This document shows positions 52,339-61,032 of a DNA stretch of 64,000 nucleotides, piece by piece. The DNA lies in NCBI GenBank assembly GCA_964517125.1, contig CAZFBD010000012.1, positions 1-64,000 on the forward strand, in the 5' to 3' direction. The stretch is from SHLQ01 sp964517125 (GTDB lineage Bacteria; Actinomycetota; Acidimicrobiia; Acidimicrobiales; SHLQ01). Positions within the stretch are counted from its first letter, which is position 1, and the number at the start of each line of letters is the position of its first letter. Under the pieces are notes generated by a model. It was not told the DNA's origin and did not search any database. It worked only from the letters and a program-made list of their open reading frames with translations. A program made the translations under genes and the position numbers.

Positions 52339-53237
52339 CCATTTCCATCGAACTCAGCGCAGCCGTCAGCGACGCCCTTGCCTCCGGCACCGCAGTGGTG
52401 GCGTTGGAGTCCACCGTCTATTCCAACCTGGGGCTCCCGTCTCCCGACAACGCTGCCGCCCTCCAGCGAAGCGTCGACGCAGTCACGGCCGCTGGAGCGG
52501 TGCCCGCTGTGACGGCCGTTGTGAACGGTCGAGCCCGAGCCGGAATCGAGTCCGACGAGTGGGAGAGCATTCTCACCGCCACCCGCAAGACCGCCGAACG
52601 GGACCTGCCGGTGGCAATCGGGCAGCGTTGGCCCGTTGGTGTCACCACGGTCTCGGCCTCGCTGGCGATTGCGGCAGCGGCTGGGATTCGCGTGTTTGCC
52701 ACGGGCGGAATCGGGGGCGTTCACCGGGAATCTTCGCTCACCGGCGACATTTCGGCGGACCTGGGAGCCATCGCCCGGCATCCGGTCGCTACTGTCTCGG
52801 CCGGAGCCAAGAGCTTCCTGGACCTGCCCATGACGCTCGAAGCACTCGAGACGCTCGGTGCGCCGGTTATTGGCTGGGAAACCAACGAGTTCCCAGCCTT
52901 CACCGCCCGAACCTCAGGGATTGCGCTGTCTCACCGTTGTGCTGACATCGCCGAGCTCGGCCGGATTCTCGATGCGCAGTGTTCGCTCGGTCGCGGCATG
53001 CTCGTTGTCACTCCGGTTCCGGCAGTCGACGCCCTGGAGCAGGAGCTGCACGACACCGCACTCGCCGATGCGCTTCTCGCCGCAGCCGCAGAAGGAGTGG
53101 TCGGAGCAGCGGTCACTCCGTTCGTGCTGGGACGAATCGCTGCAGCCACCGATGGCGCGTCAATCCCCGCAAACCTGGCGCTTGTCGAGAACAATGCCCG
53201 ACTCGCCGCGCGGTTGGCGGTTGAGCAGGCAGCCTGA
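52335..53237 (+). CDS. psuG: Pseudouridine-5'-phosphate glycosidase
   Basis: A 300-residue enzyme cleaving the C-glycosidic bond of pseudouridine 5'-phosphate to uracil and ribose 5-phosphate. Conserved PsuG blocks are ALESTVYSNLGLPSP (catalytic Glu near residue 25), GVTTVSASLAIAAAAGIRVF, TGGIGGVHR, DISADL, VSAGAKSFLDLP (Schiff-base Lys) and GWETNEFPAF. GTG start at 52335 within the psuK stop region. It is convergent with the GGDEF-EAL gene 17 bp away. Confidence 0.93.
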   Translation: MTISIELSAAVSDALASGTAVVALESTVYSNLGLPSPDNAAALQRSVDAVTAAGAVPAVTAVVNGRARAGIESDEWESILTATRKTAERDLPVAIGQRWPVGVTTVSASLAIAAAAGIRVFATGGIGGVHRESSLTGDISADLGAIARHPVATVSAGAKSFLDLPMTLEALETLGAPVIGWETNEFPAFTARTSGIALSHRCADIAELGRILDAQCSLGRGMLVVTPVPAVDALEQELHDTALADALLAAAAEGVVGAAVTPFVLGRIAAATDGASIPANLALVENNARLAARLAVEQAA

Positions 53238-53254
53238 CCAAACCCCAGGGTTGG

Positions 53255-55537
53255 TCAGCTCGGTGCAGTGCCGGTGCGTGGGATCGGCGGAACTGCGGGA
53301 GGAGCTTCGACGACGTTTGAGCGCTCCAGCTGGTTGCGAAGGACACGTTCCAGCTGCGGTGCGGTCAGTGGCTTGGAGAACAGGTACCCCTGCATGTAGC
53401 GACAGCCGTGGCTCTTCAGGAAGTCGACCTGCGCTTTGGTCTCGACGCCTTCGGCAATCACGTCCAGGTTCAGTCCTCGGGCGAGCGAGATCACTGCGGT
53501 CACCAACGGTGCGCCGCTCTCGCCGATTCGGTTGATGAACGACCGGTCGATCTTGAGCGTGTCGACCGAGATCCGGTCCAGATAGTCCAACCCGGTGTGG
53601 CCGACCCCGAAGTCGTCGATCGCCGTGCGGATGCCCATCTCACGGAACTGCGAGAGCGTGGCGTTCACCTCTTCAGGTTTCTCCAACGCAAGGGACTCGG
53701 TGAGTTCCAGCTCCAGACGGCTTGGTTCCAGACCGGAGTCCCGCAACGCCCGGGCCACGTCATTGGTCAGGTGCACGGACTTCTGGAACTGGCGAGGCGA
53801 CAGGTTCACGGCGACATTGATCTCGGGAAGGCCCATACGAGCCCAGCGAGCTGCGGTTCGGCACGCCTCATTCAGCGTCCACTGTCCGATGCTGTCGATC
53901 AGGCTGGACTCTTCGGCGACCGGCACGAACTTGTCGGGACCGATCTGTCCCAGCGTTGGGTGCAGCCAGCGAAGGAGGGCTTCAACCGCAAAGATCCGAC
54001 CCGTCGTGATGTCGACCTGTGGTTGGTAGAAGAGCTGAAGCTCTCCGTTCTCAATCGCACGGTGAAGGGCAGCCTCGATTTCGAGACGGTGCGCTCCGGG
54101 GACACGCTGCTCGGGGGAGTAGCTGACCACCATGTTTCGGCCGCGTTCTTTGGCCTCGAACATTGCGGTGTCGGCGTTCTCGATGAGTTCCTCGACCGTG
54201 TCGCCATCCTGTGGGAACTGGGCGATACCGATGGACGGCGTCACGTAGATGTCGCGCAGACCAACATCGAACGGCTCCAGGAACTGGTCCAGGAACAGGC
54301 GTCCAATGGCGTGTGAGTGGCGCTCGTCTTTGACCTGCGGGATCAGAATTGCGAACTCGTCGCCACCGAGGCGAGACACCGTCAGGTCATCGCCAACCCG
54401 AAGCGATGCATCATGCAGACGGTTTGCGACCTGTCGAAGGAGCTCATCACCCGCATCGTGGCCAAGGGTGTCGTTCACGGCCTTGAACCGGTCGAGGTCC
54501 AGGAACATCGTCGCGAAGCGGACCTCACGCATTCGGGCGCTGTCGATCGCCAACTCCAGACGGTCGAAGAACAGCGGACGATTCGGAAGGTTGGTGAGTG
54601 GATCGTGCTGGCCCTGGTGCTCAACGGCAACCCAATGGCGAACCAACTGCAGCAGGTGGCCGGCGACGAGGAGCGAAATCATGCTCGAGCCAACGGTCAG
54701 GACCGGCAGCGAAAGGTCCAGATCGGTGACGAGGTTGACACCAACAAGGATCGGGCCCACCAGGACAACCAGGAAGGACACCAGACTGCGGCGAGCGTCG
54801 ACCTCGGAGTTGCGAATCACGGTGGGAGCGAATGTCTCTGCGAGCTGGTGGTGCAGCACGGCGGCCGCTGCGAAACCGAACCCGATCAGGTGGATCACAG
54901 CCGACGCTTCGGTGAACAGCCCGTCGATGGCATTGCCCATGGCGCTGGCAAACAGTGCGGTCTGCGCCGCGGCGATCAGAACGAACGGGACCGAGACGGT
55001 CGCCGGGTCATGACCAGCGACCCACATCAGGAACATGGCACTGAACAGCGCCGCACACATGGCGATCGTGGCGATTGCTCCCACGGCGAAACCCTGGGTG
55101 CCCTCGAGGCCGGGCTCCACGAACAGCACGAAGAAGGTCAGACCAAGACCGCTCGTCAGAATCGCGGTTTCCCGCTCGGTGATGGTCGGACGGCTGCCGA
55201 GCCGATGTTTGATGAGGATGACCGTTCCCACCGCAGTGGCGATGGAAGAAATCAGGATGGCAACAGCTTCTGGGACTCCGTCGGTGAGGAGTGCCACAAG
55301 GCCAATGGCGTGGCCGGCGGCGATGACGACAGCTCCGTCGGGCCGCTGCTCATCGGCCGAGCCGATCACTCCGGACGTCAGAATCACGGTCATACCGAAG
55401 ACGAGTGCCGACACGAGGACGGCCGGAACCGGTGCCAGACGGTCGGTCACCACCATGGCGCCGAGGGCGGCGGTGATGGCTACCGGAGCCACCCATCTGA
55501 ATTGCTGGAAAATCACACGCTGCTCCACACCATCCAA
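53255..55537 (-). CDS. Membrane GGDEF-EAL cyclic di-GMP enzyme
   Basis: A protein of up to 760 residues with about eight to ten N-terminal helices (1-300), a GGDEF domain (GGDEF at 391-395, preceded by DLDRFKAVNDTLGHDAGD) and an EAL domain (EALLRWLHP at 519-527, DDFGVGHTGLDYL, LKIDRSF, EGVET). Both active sites look intact, so it may make and break c-di-GMP. The membrane part resembles an integral sensor but not a named family. The start is uncertain: TTG 55537, GTG 55528 or GTG 55516 are in frame. It follows a degenerate GGDEF gene on the same strand. Confidence 0.9.
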   Translation of the reverse strand: MDGVEQRVIFQQFRWVAPVAITAALGAMVVTDRLAPVPAVLVSALVFGMTVILTSGVIGSADEQRPDGAVVIAAGHAIGLVALLTDGVPEAVAILISSIATAVGTVILIKHRLGSRPTITERETAILTSGLGLTFFVLFVEPGLEGTQGFAVGAIATIAMCAALFSAMFLMWVAGHDPATVSVPFVLIAAAQTALFASAMGNAIDGLFTEASAVIHLIGFGFAAAAVLHHQLAETFAPTVIRNSEVDARRSLVSFLVVLVGPILVGVNLVTDLDLSLPVLTVGSSMISLLVAGHLLQLVRHWVAVEHQGQHDPLTNLPNRPLFFDRLELAIDSARMREVRFATMFLDLDRFKAVNDTLGHDAGDELLRQVANRLHDASLRVGDDLTVSRLGGDEFAILIPQVKDERHSHAIGRLFLDQFLEPFDVGLRDIYVTPSIGIAQFPQDGDTVEELIENADTAMFEAKERGRNMVVSYSPEQRVPGAHRLEIEAALHRAIENGELQLFYQPQVDITTGRIFAVEALLRWLHPTLGQIGPDKFVPVAEESSLIDSIGQWTLNEACRTAARWARMGLPEINVAVNLSPRQFQKSVHLTNDVARALRDSGLEPSRLELELTESLALEKPEEVNATLSQFREMGIRTAIDDFGVGHTGLDYLDRISVDTLKIDRSFINRIGESGAPLVTAVISLARGLNLDVIAEGVETKAQVDFLKSHGCRYMQGYLFSKPLTAPQLERVLRNQLERSNVVEAPPAVPPIPRTGTAPS

Positions 55538-55590
55538 TACGGCAGATCGGAGGCGGTTTCGAATGGGACTGACGGCCCATTACAGAATTG

Positions 55591-56055
55591 TTACGACAGG
55601 AAGATCTCGCCGTCGTCGCCAACCTGCAGGCGGAAATTGGCACGGTCTGCCTGGGCGTCGGAGCGAGCCCAGGTATCCAGAAGCGACTCGTCTTCGCGAC
55701 GGTGGGCAAACCCGATCGATGCGGCCAAACCGGCCGCAGCCAGCTTCTCGTCGATGTTGCGAACGCAACCATCGAGCTCCGCAAGCGACTGCAATGGAGC
55801 CTGCAGCACGGCCACCGACGTCTCCGAGGTGATCCCGATCCAATCGGTGGGCCGAAGCATGCGCCGAAGCAGACGAACGGCGCGGTCACGGGTGATGGGC
55901 GCTGGCCCGTCGGTGAAATCAATGGAGATCAGACCGGAACGGATACCCAACTTCTCCAGTCGGATCTCTTCGTTCTGAAGAAGGGGTGCCCAACGATTCG
56001 CGTCGACGACCGACGTATCGGTGGTTTGGCTGTTGGTGGGTTCGATGATGCTCAT
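55591..56055 (-). CDS. Degenerate GGDEF-like small protein
   Basis: A 154-residue soluble protein whose second half follows the GGDEF fold outline (RAVRLLRRMLRPTDWIG, then VRNIDEKLAAAGLAASIGFA and LDTWARSDAQADRANFR). It lacks the GGDEF active-site loop, so it cannot make c-di-GMP; it could still bind a nucleotide or a partner. The ATG at 56055 has a GGAG upstream, at long spacing. It stops 53 bp before the full GGDEF-EAL gene, suggesting the two act together. Confidence 0.65.
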   Translation of the reverse strand: MSIIEPTNSQTTDTSVVDANRWAPLLQNEEIRLEKLGIRSGLISIDFTDGPAPITRDRAVRLLRRMLRPTDWIGITSETSVAVLQAPLQSLAELDGCVRNIDEKLAAAGLAASIGFAHRREDESLLDTWARSDAQADRANFRLQVGDDGEIFLS

Positions 56056-56186
56056 GTGCCGCCACTCCTGCAGTGGTTGGTTCGTTTGATCCGCCAATGG
56101 GCTGATCGGCCCATTGGGCACGAACTAAAGGAGTCGACCACCAGATTTTGGCATCTGAAGGTGCCGACGGGTGCGGCCGCAAGCGG

Positions 56187-56588
56187 TCAGCGGGCCCCCA
56201 GCGCTCCCAGCGTGGAGAACAGCGTCCGAGGACCATCGCTGCCGGGACGAAGCTGGTCGAGCCGCACAGCGGCTGCCAGAAGCGCATGCAGGGCGGCCGG
56301 ACAGCCGGACGGGACGTCGATGCCCAGCTCCTCGCAGAAATGCTCCACACCAAACCACAGGAGCTCCTCCAGGCCCGACGCTGTGAACAGCAACGGGTCG
56401 TCGCTCTGCTCATCGAGCGCAGACAGGACCACGGTGAGTGCAGGGGAGGAGACGGGAACCCCGTTGGCCAACGTCTCCCGCATGACGGCAACCCGCAATT
56501 CCCGCAGCTCACGGGGAAGTTCGCGGGCAAGAGCCCGGCAGGCGGTTCGTTCGTCGACAGCGGTGAGAGACGTGAGGGTGGAAGCCAT
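56187..56588 (-). CDS. Hypothetical protein
   Basis: A 133-residue, mostly helical protein beginning MASTLTSLTAVDERTACRAL. It is Leu/Ala-rich with an acidic centre (LDEQSDDPLLFTASGLEELL). No signal peptide, no transmembrane helix and no family recognised. It ends 131 bp upstream of the degenerate GGDEF gene on the same strand, so cotranscription is possible. Good codon bias supports it as a real gene. Confidence 0.6.
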   Translation of the reverse strand: MASTLTSLTAVDERTACRALARELPRELRELRVAVMRETLANGVPVSSPALTVVLSALDEQSDDPLLFTASGLEELLWFGVEHFCEELGIDVPSGCPAALHALLAAAVRLDQLRPGSDGPRTLFSTLGALGAR

Positions 56589-56635
56589 ACGCACAACCTA
56601 GAGATGGGGTGTGACAGTCGTTCCTCGGCCCCGGG

Positions 56636-56664
56636 GGCCTCGTCACTTACGCCCTTTCGGCCCC
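56636..56664. repeat. 29-bp direct repeat A, copy 1
   Basis: GGCCTCGTCACTTACGCCCT continuing to 56664. An identical second copy is at 56702-56730. Start-to-start distance is 66 bp, and a second shorter repeat is interleaved with it. Confidence 0.9.
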
Positions 56665-56676
56665 AGGGGGCCGAAA
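56655..56676. terminator. Perfect 10-bp hairpin inside the repeat block
   Basis: TTTCGGCCCC-AG-GGGGCCGAAA, a 10-bp stem with a 2-nt centre. It begins inside repeat A copy 1 and is absent from copy 2, where the sequence goes straight on to repeat B. It may be an extra terminator behind hppA, or the insertion that separates the two repeat copies. Confidence 0.6.
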
Positions 56677-56698
56677 CGGCCCCTTTGAACGCTTTCCC
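56677..56698. repeat. 22-bp direct repeat B, copy 1
   Basis: CGGCCCCTTTGAACGCTTTC plus CC. The identical copy 2 lies at 56724-56745 and overlaps the end of repeat A copy 2 by 7 bp. In copy 2 the A and B units are fused; in copy 1 the hairpin at 56655-56676 separates them. Confidence 0.88.
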
Positions 56699-56701
56699 TC
56701 C

Positions 56702-56730
56702 GGCCTCGTCACTTACGCCCTTTCGGCCCC
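56702..56730. repeat. 29-bp direct repeat A, copy 2
   Basis: Identical to 56636-56664. It runs directly into repeat B copy 2 (56724-56745). The interval 56589-56834 holds no gene; it consists of these repeats, the hairpin and the hppA terminator. Confidence 0.9.
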
Positions 56731-56787
56731 TTTGAACGCTTTCCCACGGGCCTTGTCGCTTTCGGCTCTCTCGAACCGCAAAACGGG

Positions 56788-56813
56788 AATGGGGCCCCGG
56801 TTGGGGCCCCATT
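56788..56813 (-). terminator. Intrinsic terminator of hppA
   Basis: A perfect 11-bp stem (AATGGGGCCCC with GGGGCCCCATT) around a 4-nt loop, 22 bp beyond the hppA stop. On the hppA transcript it is followed by CCCGTTTTGCGG. Confidence 0.8.
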
Positions 56814-56834
56814 CTTTTCGGATTTTTGGTCTGG

Positions 56835-58928
56835 TTAGACGAAGGCGCTGGCGAAGACCAGGGAGACGATCGTCATGACCTTCAGCAGGATGTTCATGGC
56901 GGGGCCGGAGGTGTCCTTGAAGGGGTCACCGACCGTGTCGCCGACGACCGCTGCCTTGTGGGGGTCGGAGCCCTTGCCGCCGTGGGCGCCGGCCTCGATG
57001 TACTTCTTGGCGTTGTCCCATGCGCCGCCTGCGTTCGCCATGAAGATGGCGAGGGCGAAGCCGGTCACGAGGGCACCGGCCAGGAGGCCGCCGAGGGCGT
57101 CGACGTCGATGAAGCCGACGACGAGGGGCACGATCACGGCGAGGGCGCCGGGAATGACCATTTCCTTGAGGGAAGCGGTGGTGGAGATGGCGACACAACG
57201 AGCGGAGTCAGGAATGACGCCTTCCTTGCCTTCACGCAGGCCCGGGATCTCACGGAACTGGCGACGGACTTCCTCGATCATCTCCTGGGCAGCACGGCCG
57301 ACGGCGTCGATCGTGAGTGCGGCGAAGAGGAAGGGGAGTGCGGCACCGATGAAGAGGCCGGAGAAGACGTCGACGCTGCCGACGTCAAGGCTGAGCGATC
57401 CACCAGCCTGGATGACGGCGAACTCGAAGCTCTTGAACAGTGCGAGAGCGGTGAGTGCGGCGGAACCGACGGCGAAGCCCTTGGCGACCGCAGCCGTGGT
57501 GTTGCCGAGCGAGTCGAGCGCATCGGTGACTTCACGCACCGATGGGTCGAGCTCGGCCATTTCGGCGATACCGCCGGCGTTGTCGGCGATGGGACCGTAG
57601 GCGTCGACCGACACGACCACACCGGTGGTTGCCAGCATGCCAATGGCGGCCACGGCGATGCCGTAGATGCCGCCGTCGAGTTCACCGATGCTGTCGAATG
57701 CCATCTCGCCGCCCCAGAACGCAACGCCGATGCCGACGAGGATGAGGGCCACGGACGCAGCGACCGAGACCATGCCGGCGCTGATGCCGCCGAGGATCGT
57801 GGTCGCTGGGCCGGTTTCGGACTGCTGAGCGATCTTCTTGACGGGGCCGAAGTGATCGGAGGTGTAGTACTCGGCGGTCTTGCCGAGCGCCCAACCAACG
57901 ATGAGGCCGCCGATGACGGCAATGGCGAGGCCGATCGGGCTGTCGAAGGCGTCGTTGTCGCCGAACATCCAGAACGCAACACCGATGGTGGCGATGATCG
58001 TGAGGCCCATGGCCACGTTCGTGCCGAGGTGCAGGGCCTTGCTGAGGGCCTTGGAGTCGGTGGAGTCGCCACCCTTGATGAGGAACGAGCCGATGATCGA
58101 GGCGATCATGCCGACGAAGGCGATGGCCACGGGGAACATCAGCAGGGAGATGTTGGTGGTGGCGGTTGCTTCCTCGGCGCTGACGGCGAGGGCGAAGGCA
58201 ACGAGGGAGATCGGGGCGATGATCGAGCCGGCGTAGGACTCGAAGAGGTCGGCGCCCATGCCGGCGACGTCGCCGACGTTGTCGCCCACGTTGTCGGCGA
58301 TGGTGGCCGGGTTGCGGGGGTCGTCCTCGGGGATACCGGCTTCGACCTTGCCGACGAGGTCGGCGCCGACGTCGGCTGCCTTGGTGTAGATACCGCCGCC
58401 AACACGGCTGAACAGTGCGATCGTGGATGCGCCGAGGCCGTACGCCGTGACGATCTCGAACGCGTCGTCAGACTCGAGGACGAGCACGAAGATCACGTAC
58501 ACGGCCATGAGGCCGAGGAGTGCGAGGCCGGCCACGGAGAAGCCCATGACGGCGCCACCGCGGAACGCGATGGGGAGCGCCTTGCCGGGGCCTTCCTTGG
58601 CTGCTTCGGTCGTACGGGCGTTGGCCATCGTGGCGACGGTCATGCCGACGTAGCCGGCGCTGGCCGACAGGATGGCGCCCAGCAGGTACGCGATTGCAGC
58701 TGGGGCCGCAATCACGATGGCGATGAGGACTGCCATGACGACAGCGAAACCAGAGACCCAGGTGTATTCCTGCTTCAGGAACGCCCTGGCGCCCTTCTGA
58801 ATCTCGGTCATGAGGAAGACCATGCGGTCGTTGCCAGGGCTTGCCGCCTTGACACTGTTGAAATAGAAACCGGCGAGCAGAAGTGCGGCTATGGCCGACA
58901 CGATCGCCAGATACGGGATTGCTTCCAA
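56835..58928 (-). CDS. hppA: Membrane-bound ion-translocating pyrophosphatase, potassium-dependent type
   Basis: A 697-residue, about 16-helix pump that couples pyrophosphate hydrolysis to ion export. Catalytic motifs are DVGADLVGKVE with the following EDDPRNPATIADNVGDNVGD, and the later DAYGPIADNAGG. The subtype position reads GNTTAAVAKGFA: Ala where potassium-independent enzymes have Lys, so it should need potassium. A Glu in the FESY stretch is found in sodium-transporting as well as some proton-transporting enzymes; the ion cannot be settled here. The start is TTG at 58928 with a GGAGAG site. A strong terminator follows. Confidence 0.93.
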   Translation of the reverse strand: MEAIPYLAIVSAIAALLLAGFYFNSVKAASPGNDRMVFLMTEIQKGARAFLKQEYTWVSGFAVVMAVLIAIVIAAPAAIAYLLGAILSASAGYVGMTVATMANARTTEAAKEGPGKALPIAFRGGAVMGFSVAGLALLGLMAVYVIFVLVLESDDAFEIVTAYGLGASTIALFSRVGGGIYTKAADVGADLVGKVEAGIPEDDPRNPATIADNVGDNVGDVAGMGADLFESYAGSIIAPISLVAFALAVSAEEATATTNISLLMFPVAIAFVGMIASIIGSFLIKGGDSTDSKALSKALHLGTNVAMGLTIIATIGVAFWMFGDNDAFDSPIGLAIAVIGGLIVGWALGKTAEYYTSDHFGPVKKIAQQSETGPATTILGGISAGMVSVAASVALILVGIGVAFWGGEMAFDSIGELDGGIYGIAVAAIGMLATTGVVVSVDAYGPIADNAGGIAEMAELDPSVREVTDALDSLGNTTAAVAKGFAVGSAALTALALFKSFEFAVIQAGGSLSLDVGSVDVFSGLFIGAALPFLFAALTIDAVGRAAQEMIEEVRRQFREIPGLREGKEGVIPDSARCVAISTTASLKEMVIPGALAVIVPLVVGFIDVDALGGLLAGALVTGFALAIFMANAGGAWDNAKKYIEAGAHGGKGSDPHKAAVVGDTVGDPFKDTSGPAMNILLKVMTIVSLVFASAFV

Positions 58929-59047
58929 GGTTCTCTCCGTGGTGTGTAGCGTGCCTGTTCCAGCACGCGATTCCAGATCTTCCCAAACGCTGGGTGAGAA
59001 TCCCCAATCGGAGTGATGTGACCAAGGTCAGAACCCGATGAGGACGA

Positions 59048-59641
59048 ATGCACGATAGCCGACACAACCTTCGTTCCCGCCTGATGGGCGATCGTCGTGA
59101 ACTCTCGGAGGCACAACAGGATGCGGCGTCCCAGATGGTTGCTGGGCGGGTGACCGAGTTGCTCGGGGCAGCAACGTCCGGCACCGTCGCCGGATATGTG
59201 GCCCACGGCGGCGAACTCGACCCCCTTCCCGCCCTCATGATGCTGCACTCGCAAGGGTGGAGCATTGTGCTTCCGGTCTGCGGAGCTGATGCCCAGATGG
59301 ACTTCTGTCCCTGGTCGCCCGGCGACCAGCTGGCTCCGAACCGGTATGGCATCGGTGAACCGACGACCGCTCCGGTCCCCGTCAGTGACATCACCGTCGT
59401 TCTCGTGCCGGGCGTCGGCTTCGATGCCCGCGGCGCGCGCATCGGTCACGGAGTCGGGTACTACGATCGGTTCTTCGCCAAAGCGGCAGACCTCGGCGCT
59501 ACGCCGCAACGTGTCGCACTGGCCCACGACCTGCAGCTCGTCGAGCTGCCAGAACCCGAGGAATGGGACGTTCCGATGCAACTCATCCTGACCCCGTCTC
59601 GGGTCATCTCTGTCGATTCACCGCCGACGGAACACCGTTGA
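59048..59641 (+). CDS. 5-Formyltetrahydrofolate cyclo-ligase
   Basis: A 197-residue enzyme that uses ATP to convert 5-formyl-THF to 5,10-methenyl-THF. The signature GVGFDARGARIGHGVGYYDR near residue 122 (family GxxFDxxGxRLGxGxGYYDR) and ELDPLPALMMLHSQGW and LPVCG blocks are present. It supports the folate pool into which sarcosine oxidase delivers its one-carbon unit, though the gene is far from that operon and probably housekeeping. Divergent from hppA by 119 bp. Confidence 0.92.
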   Translation: MHDSRHNLRSRLMGDRRELSEAQQDAASQMVAGRVTELLGAATSGTVAGYVAHGGELDPLPALMMLHSQGWSIVLPVCGADAQMDFCPWSPGDQLAPNRYGIGEPTTAPVPVSDITVVLVPGVGFDARGARIGHGVGYYDRFFAKAADLGATPQRVALAHDLQLVELPEPEEWDVPMQLILTPSRVISVDSPPTEHR

Positions 59642-59688
59642 TCGCTTTTCATTTGGTCAATCGACCGCCGGAAGGGTAGTTGTAGATC

Positions 59689-61032
59689 GTGCGTGTCATC
59701 GTTGTTGGAGCCGGAGAAGTCGGCTCGTATGTCGCCGAACGGCTGAGCCGGCAGGGCGTCGACGTCTTCGTCATCGAACGTGACGCCAAGCGGGCCAATC
59801 ACCTGGCCGAATCCATCGACGTCGAGGTCATCACCGGCAGCGGCACGCACCCAACGACGCTCGCCGAGGCCGGCATCGAATCTGCAGACCTGTTGGTGGC
59901 GGTCACGAAGAGCGACGAGGTCAACCTTGTTGCGTCCATTCTTGCAAAGCAGGCCGATGTGCCCCGCACGGTCGTGCGTATCGAAGCGCCGGAACTCCGC
60001 GGCCACGACGCGGCGGGGCTGCGCCGGGCGTCCGGTGCCGACCTCATCATCGACCCCGACGAAGAGACAGCGCAGGAGGTCCTGGCACTCATCGAGATGC
60101 CGGGAGCGTCCGAGGTCGCCAAGCTCGGCAACGGCGAGGTCTTCGCCATCGGTGCTCGTATCCCGGCCGACGCTCCAATCGTGGGCAAATCCCTCATCGA
60201 GCTCGGTGTGGAGAACGAACCCGACTGGGACTTCATCGTCTCGTCGATCAAACGCGACGGCGAAACGATCATTCCGCGTGGCGACTATGTGATCCAGGCC
60301 AATGACGTCGTCAGAATCGTCTGCGTCCGACAGGCCCGCCGACGCGTGGCCAAGCTGATTGGCCTGGCCCGCGATGTCCCGCGTGAGATCCTGCTGCTCG
60401 GCGGGGGTCGAACGGCTCGCCTGATCGCTCAGAAGCTCCGCGGCACGGGTGCACGAGTGCAGATCATCGAACGCGATCCCGATCGGGCGCGGCTCATTGC
60501 CGAGAAGCTCGACGGGGTGCGCGTGCTCCAGGGCGATATCACCGACTCCGACGTGCTCGACGAGGCCGACCTGCCGCGAATCGAACTCGTTGCTGCGCTC
60601 ACTGGCGAGGACGACGCGAACATCCTCGCATCCATCTACGCCAAGTCAGCCGGCGTCCCCGAGACGATTGCGGTGGTCCACCGACTGAACTTCCTCGACC
60701 TGCTCGATCAGGTGGGCGTCGATGCGGCGCTCTCTCCCAGAACAGCGACTGCAAACGGTGTGCTGCGTTTCGTACGCGGCGATGTTGCCCAGGTCACCAC
60801 CTTCCTCCAGGGCGAGGTTGAGCTGCTCGAGTTCGAGATTCACAGCGGGTCCCAGGCCGACGGCACCACGATTGCCGGTCTGGGCCTTCCCCGCGACGTC
60901 CTCATTTCTGCCGTCGTCCGGGACGGACGTGCACAGATCGCGCGTGGACGTACCGAGCTCCGCAAGGGCGATCACGTCATCGTCATGGCACAGCCCGAAT
61001 CCGTCGACACGGTCGCCAAGACCCTCGACTGA
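59689..61032 (+). CDS. trkA: Trk potassium uptake regulatory protein
   Basis: A 447-residue cytosolic ring protein that gates TrkH. Two RCK units are seen: each has a Rossmann TrkA-N domain (VIVVGAGEVGSYVAERL at residue 3, EILLLGGGRTARLIAQKL near 224) and a TrkA-C domain. The acidic end of the second strand (VIERD; IIERD) favours NAD(H) binding. Start GTG at 59689. Its stop overlaps the trkH start (TGATG), so subunits are made together. Confidence 0.93.
   Translation: MRVIVVGAGEVGSYVAERLSRQGVDVFVIERDAKRANHLAESIDVEVITGSGTHPTTLAEAGIESADLLVAVTKSDEVNLVASILAKQADVPRTVVRIEAPELRGHDAAGLRRASGADLIIDPDEETAQEVLALIEMPGASEVAKLGNGEVFAIGARIPADAPIVGKSLIELGVENEPDWDFIVSSIKRDGETIIPRGDYVIQANDVVRIVCVRQARRRVAKLIGLARDVPREILLLGGGRTARLIAQKLRGTGARVQIIERDPDRARLIAEKLDGVRVLQGDITDSDVLDEADLPRIELVAALTGEDDANILASIYAKSAGVPETIAVVHRLNFLDLLDQVGVDAALSPRTATANGVLRFVRGDVAQVTTFLQGEVELLEFEIHSGSQADGTTIAGLGLPRDVLISAVVRDGRAQIARGRTELRKGDHVIVMAQPESVDTVAKTLD

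Noticed and set aside
54317..55978. 553-codon plus-strand open frame opposite the GGDEF-EAL gene
   Set aside because: Shadow of the real gene; no domain, no ribosome site of note.
56826..58949. 707-codon plus-strand open frame opposite hppA
   Set aside because: Its composition (Asp, Glu, His and Gly rich) is that of a reverse-frame shadow; hppA explains the region fully.
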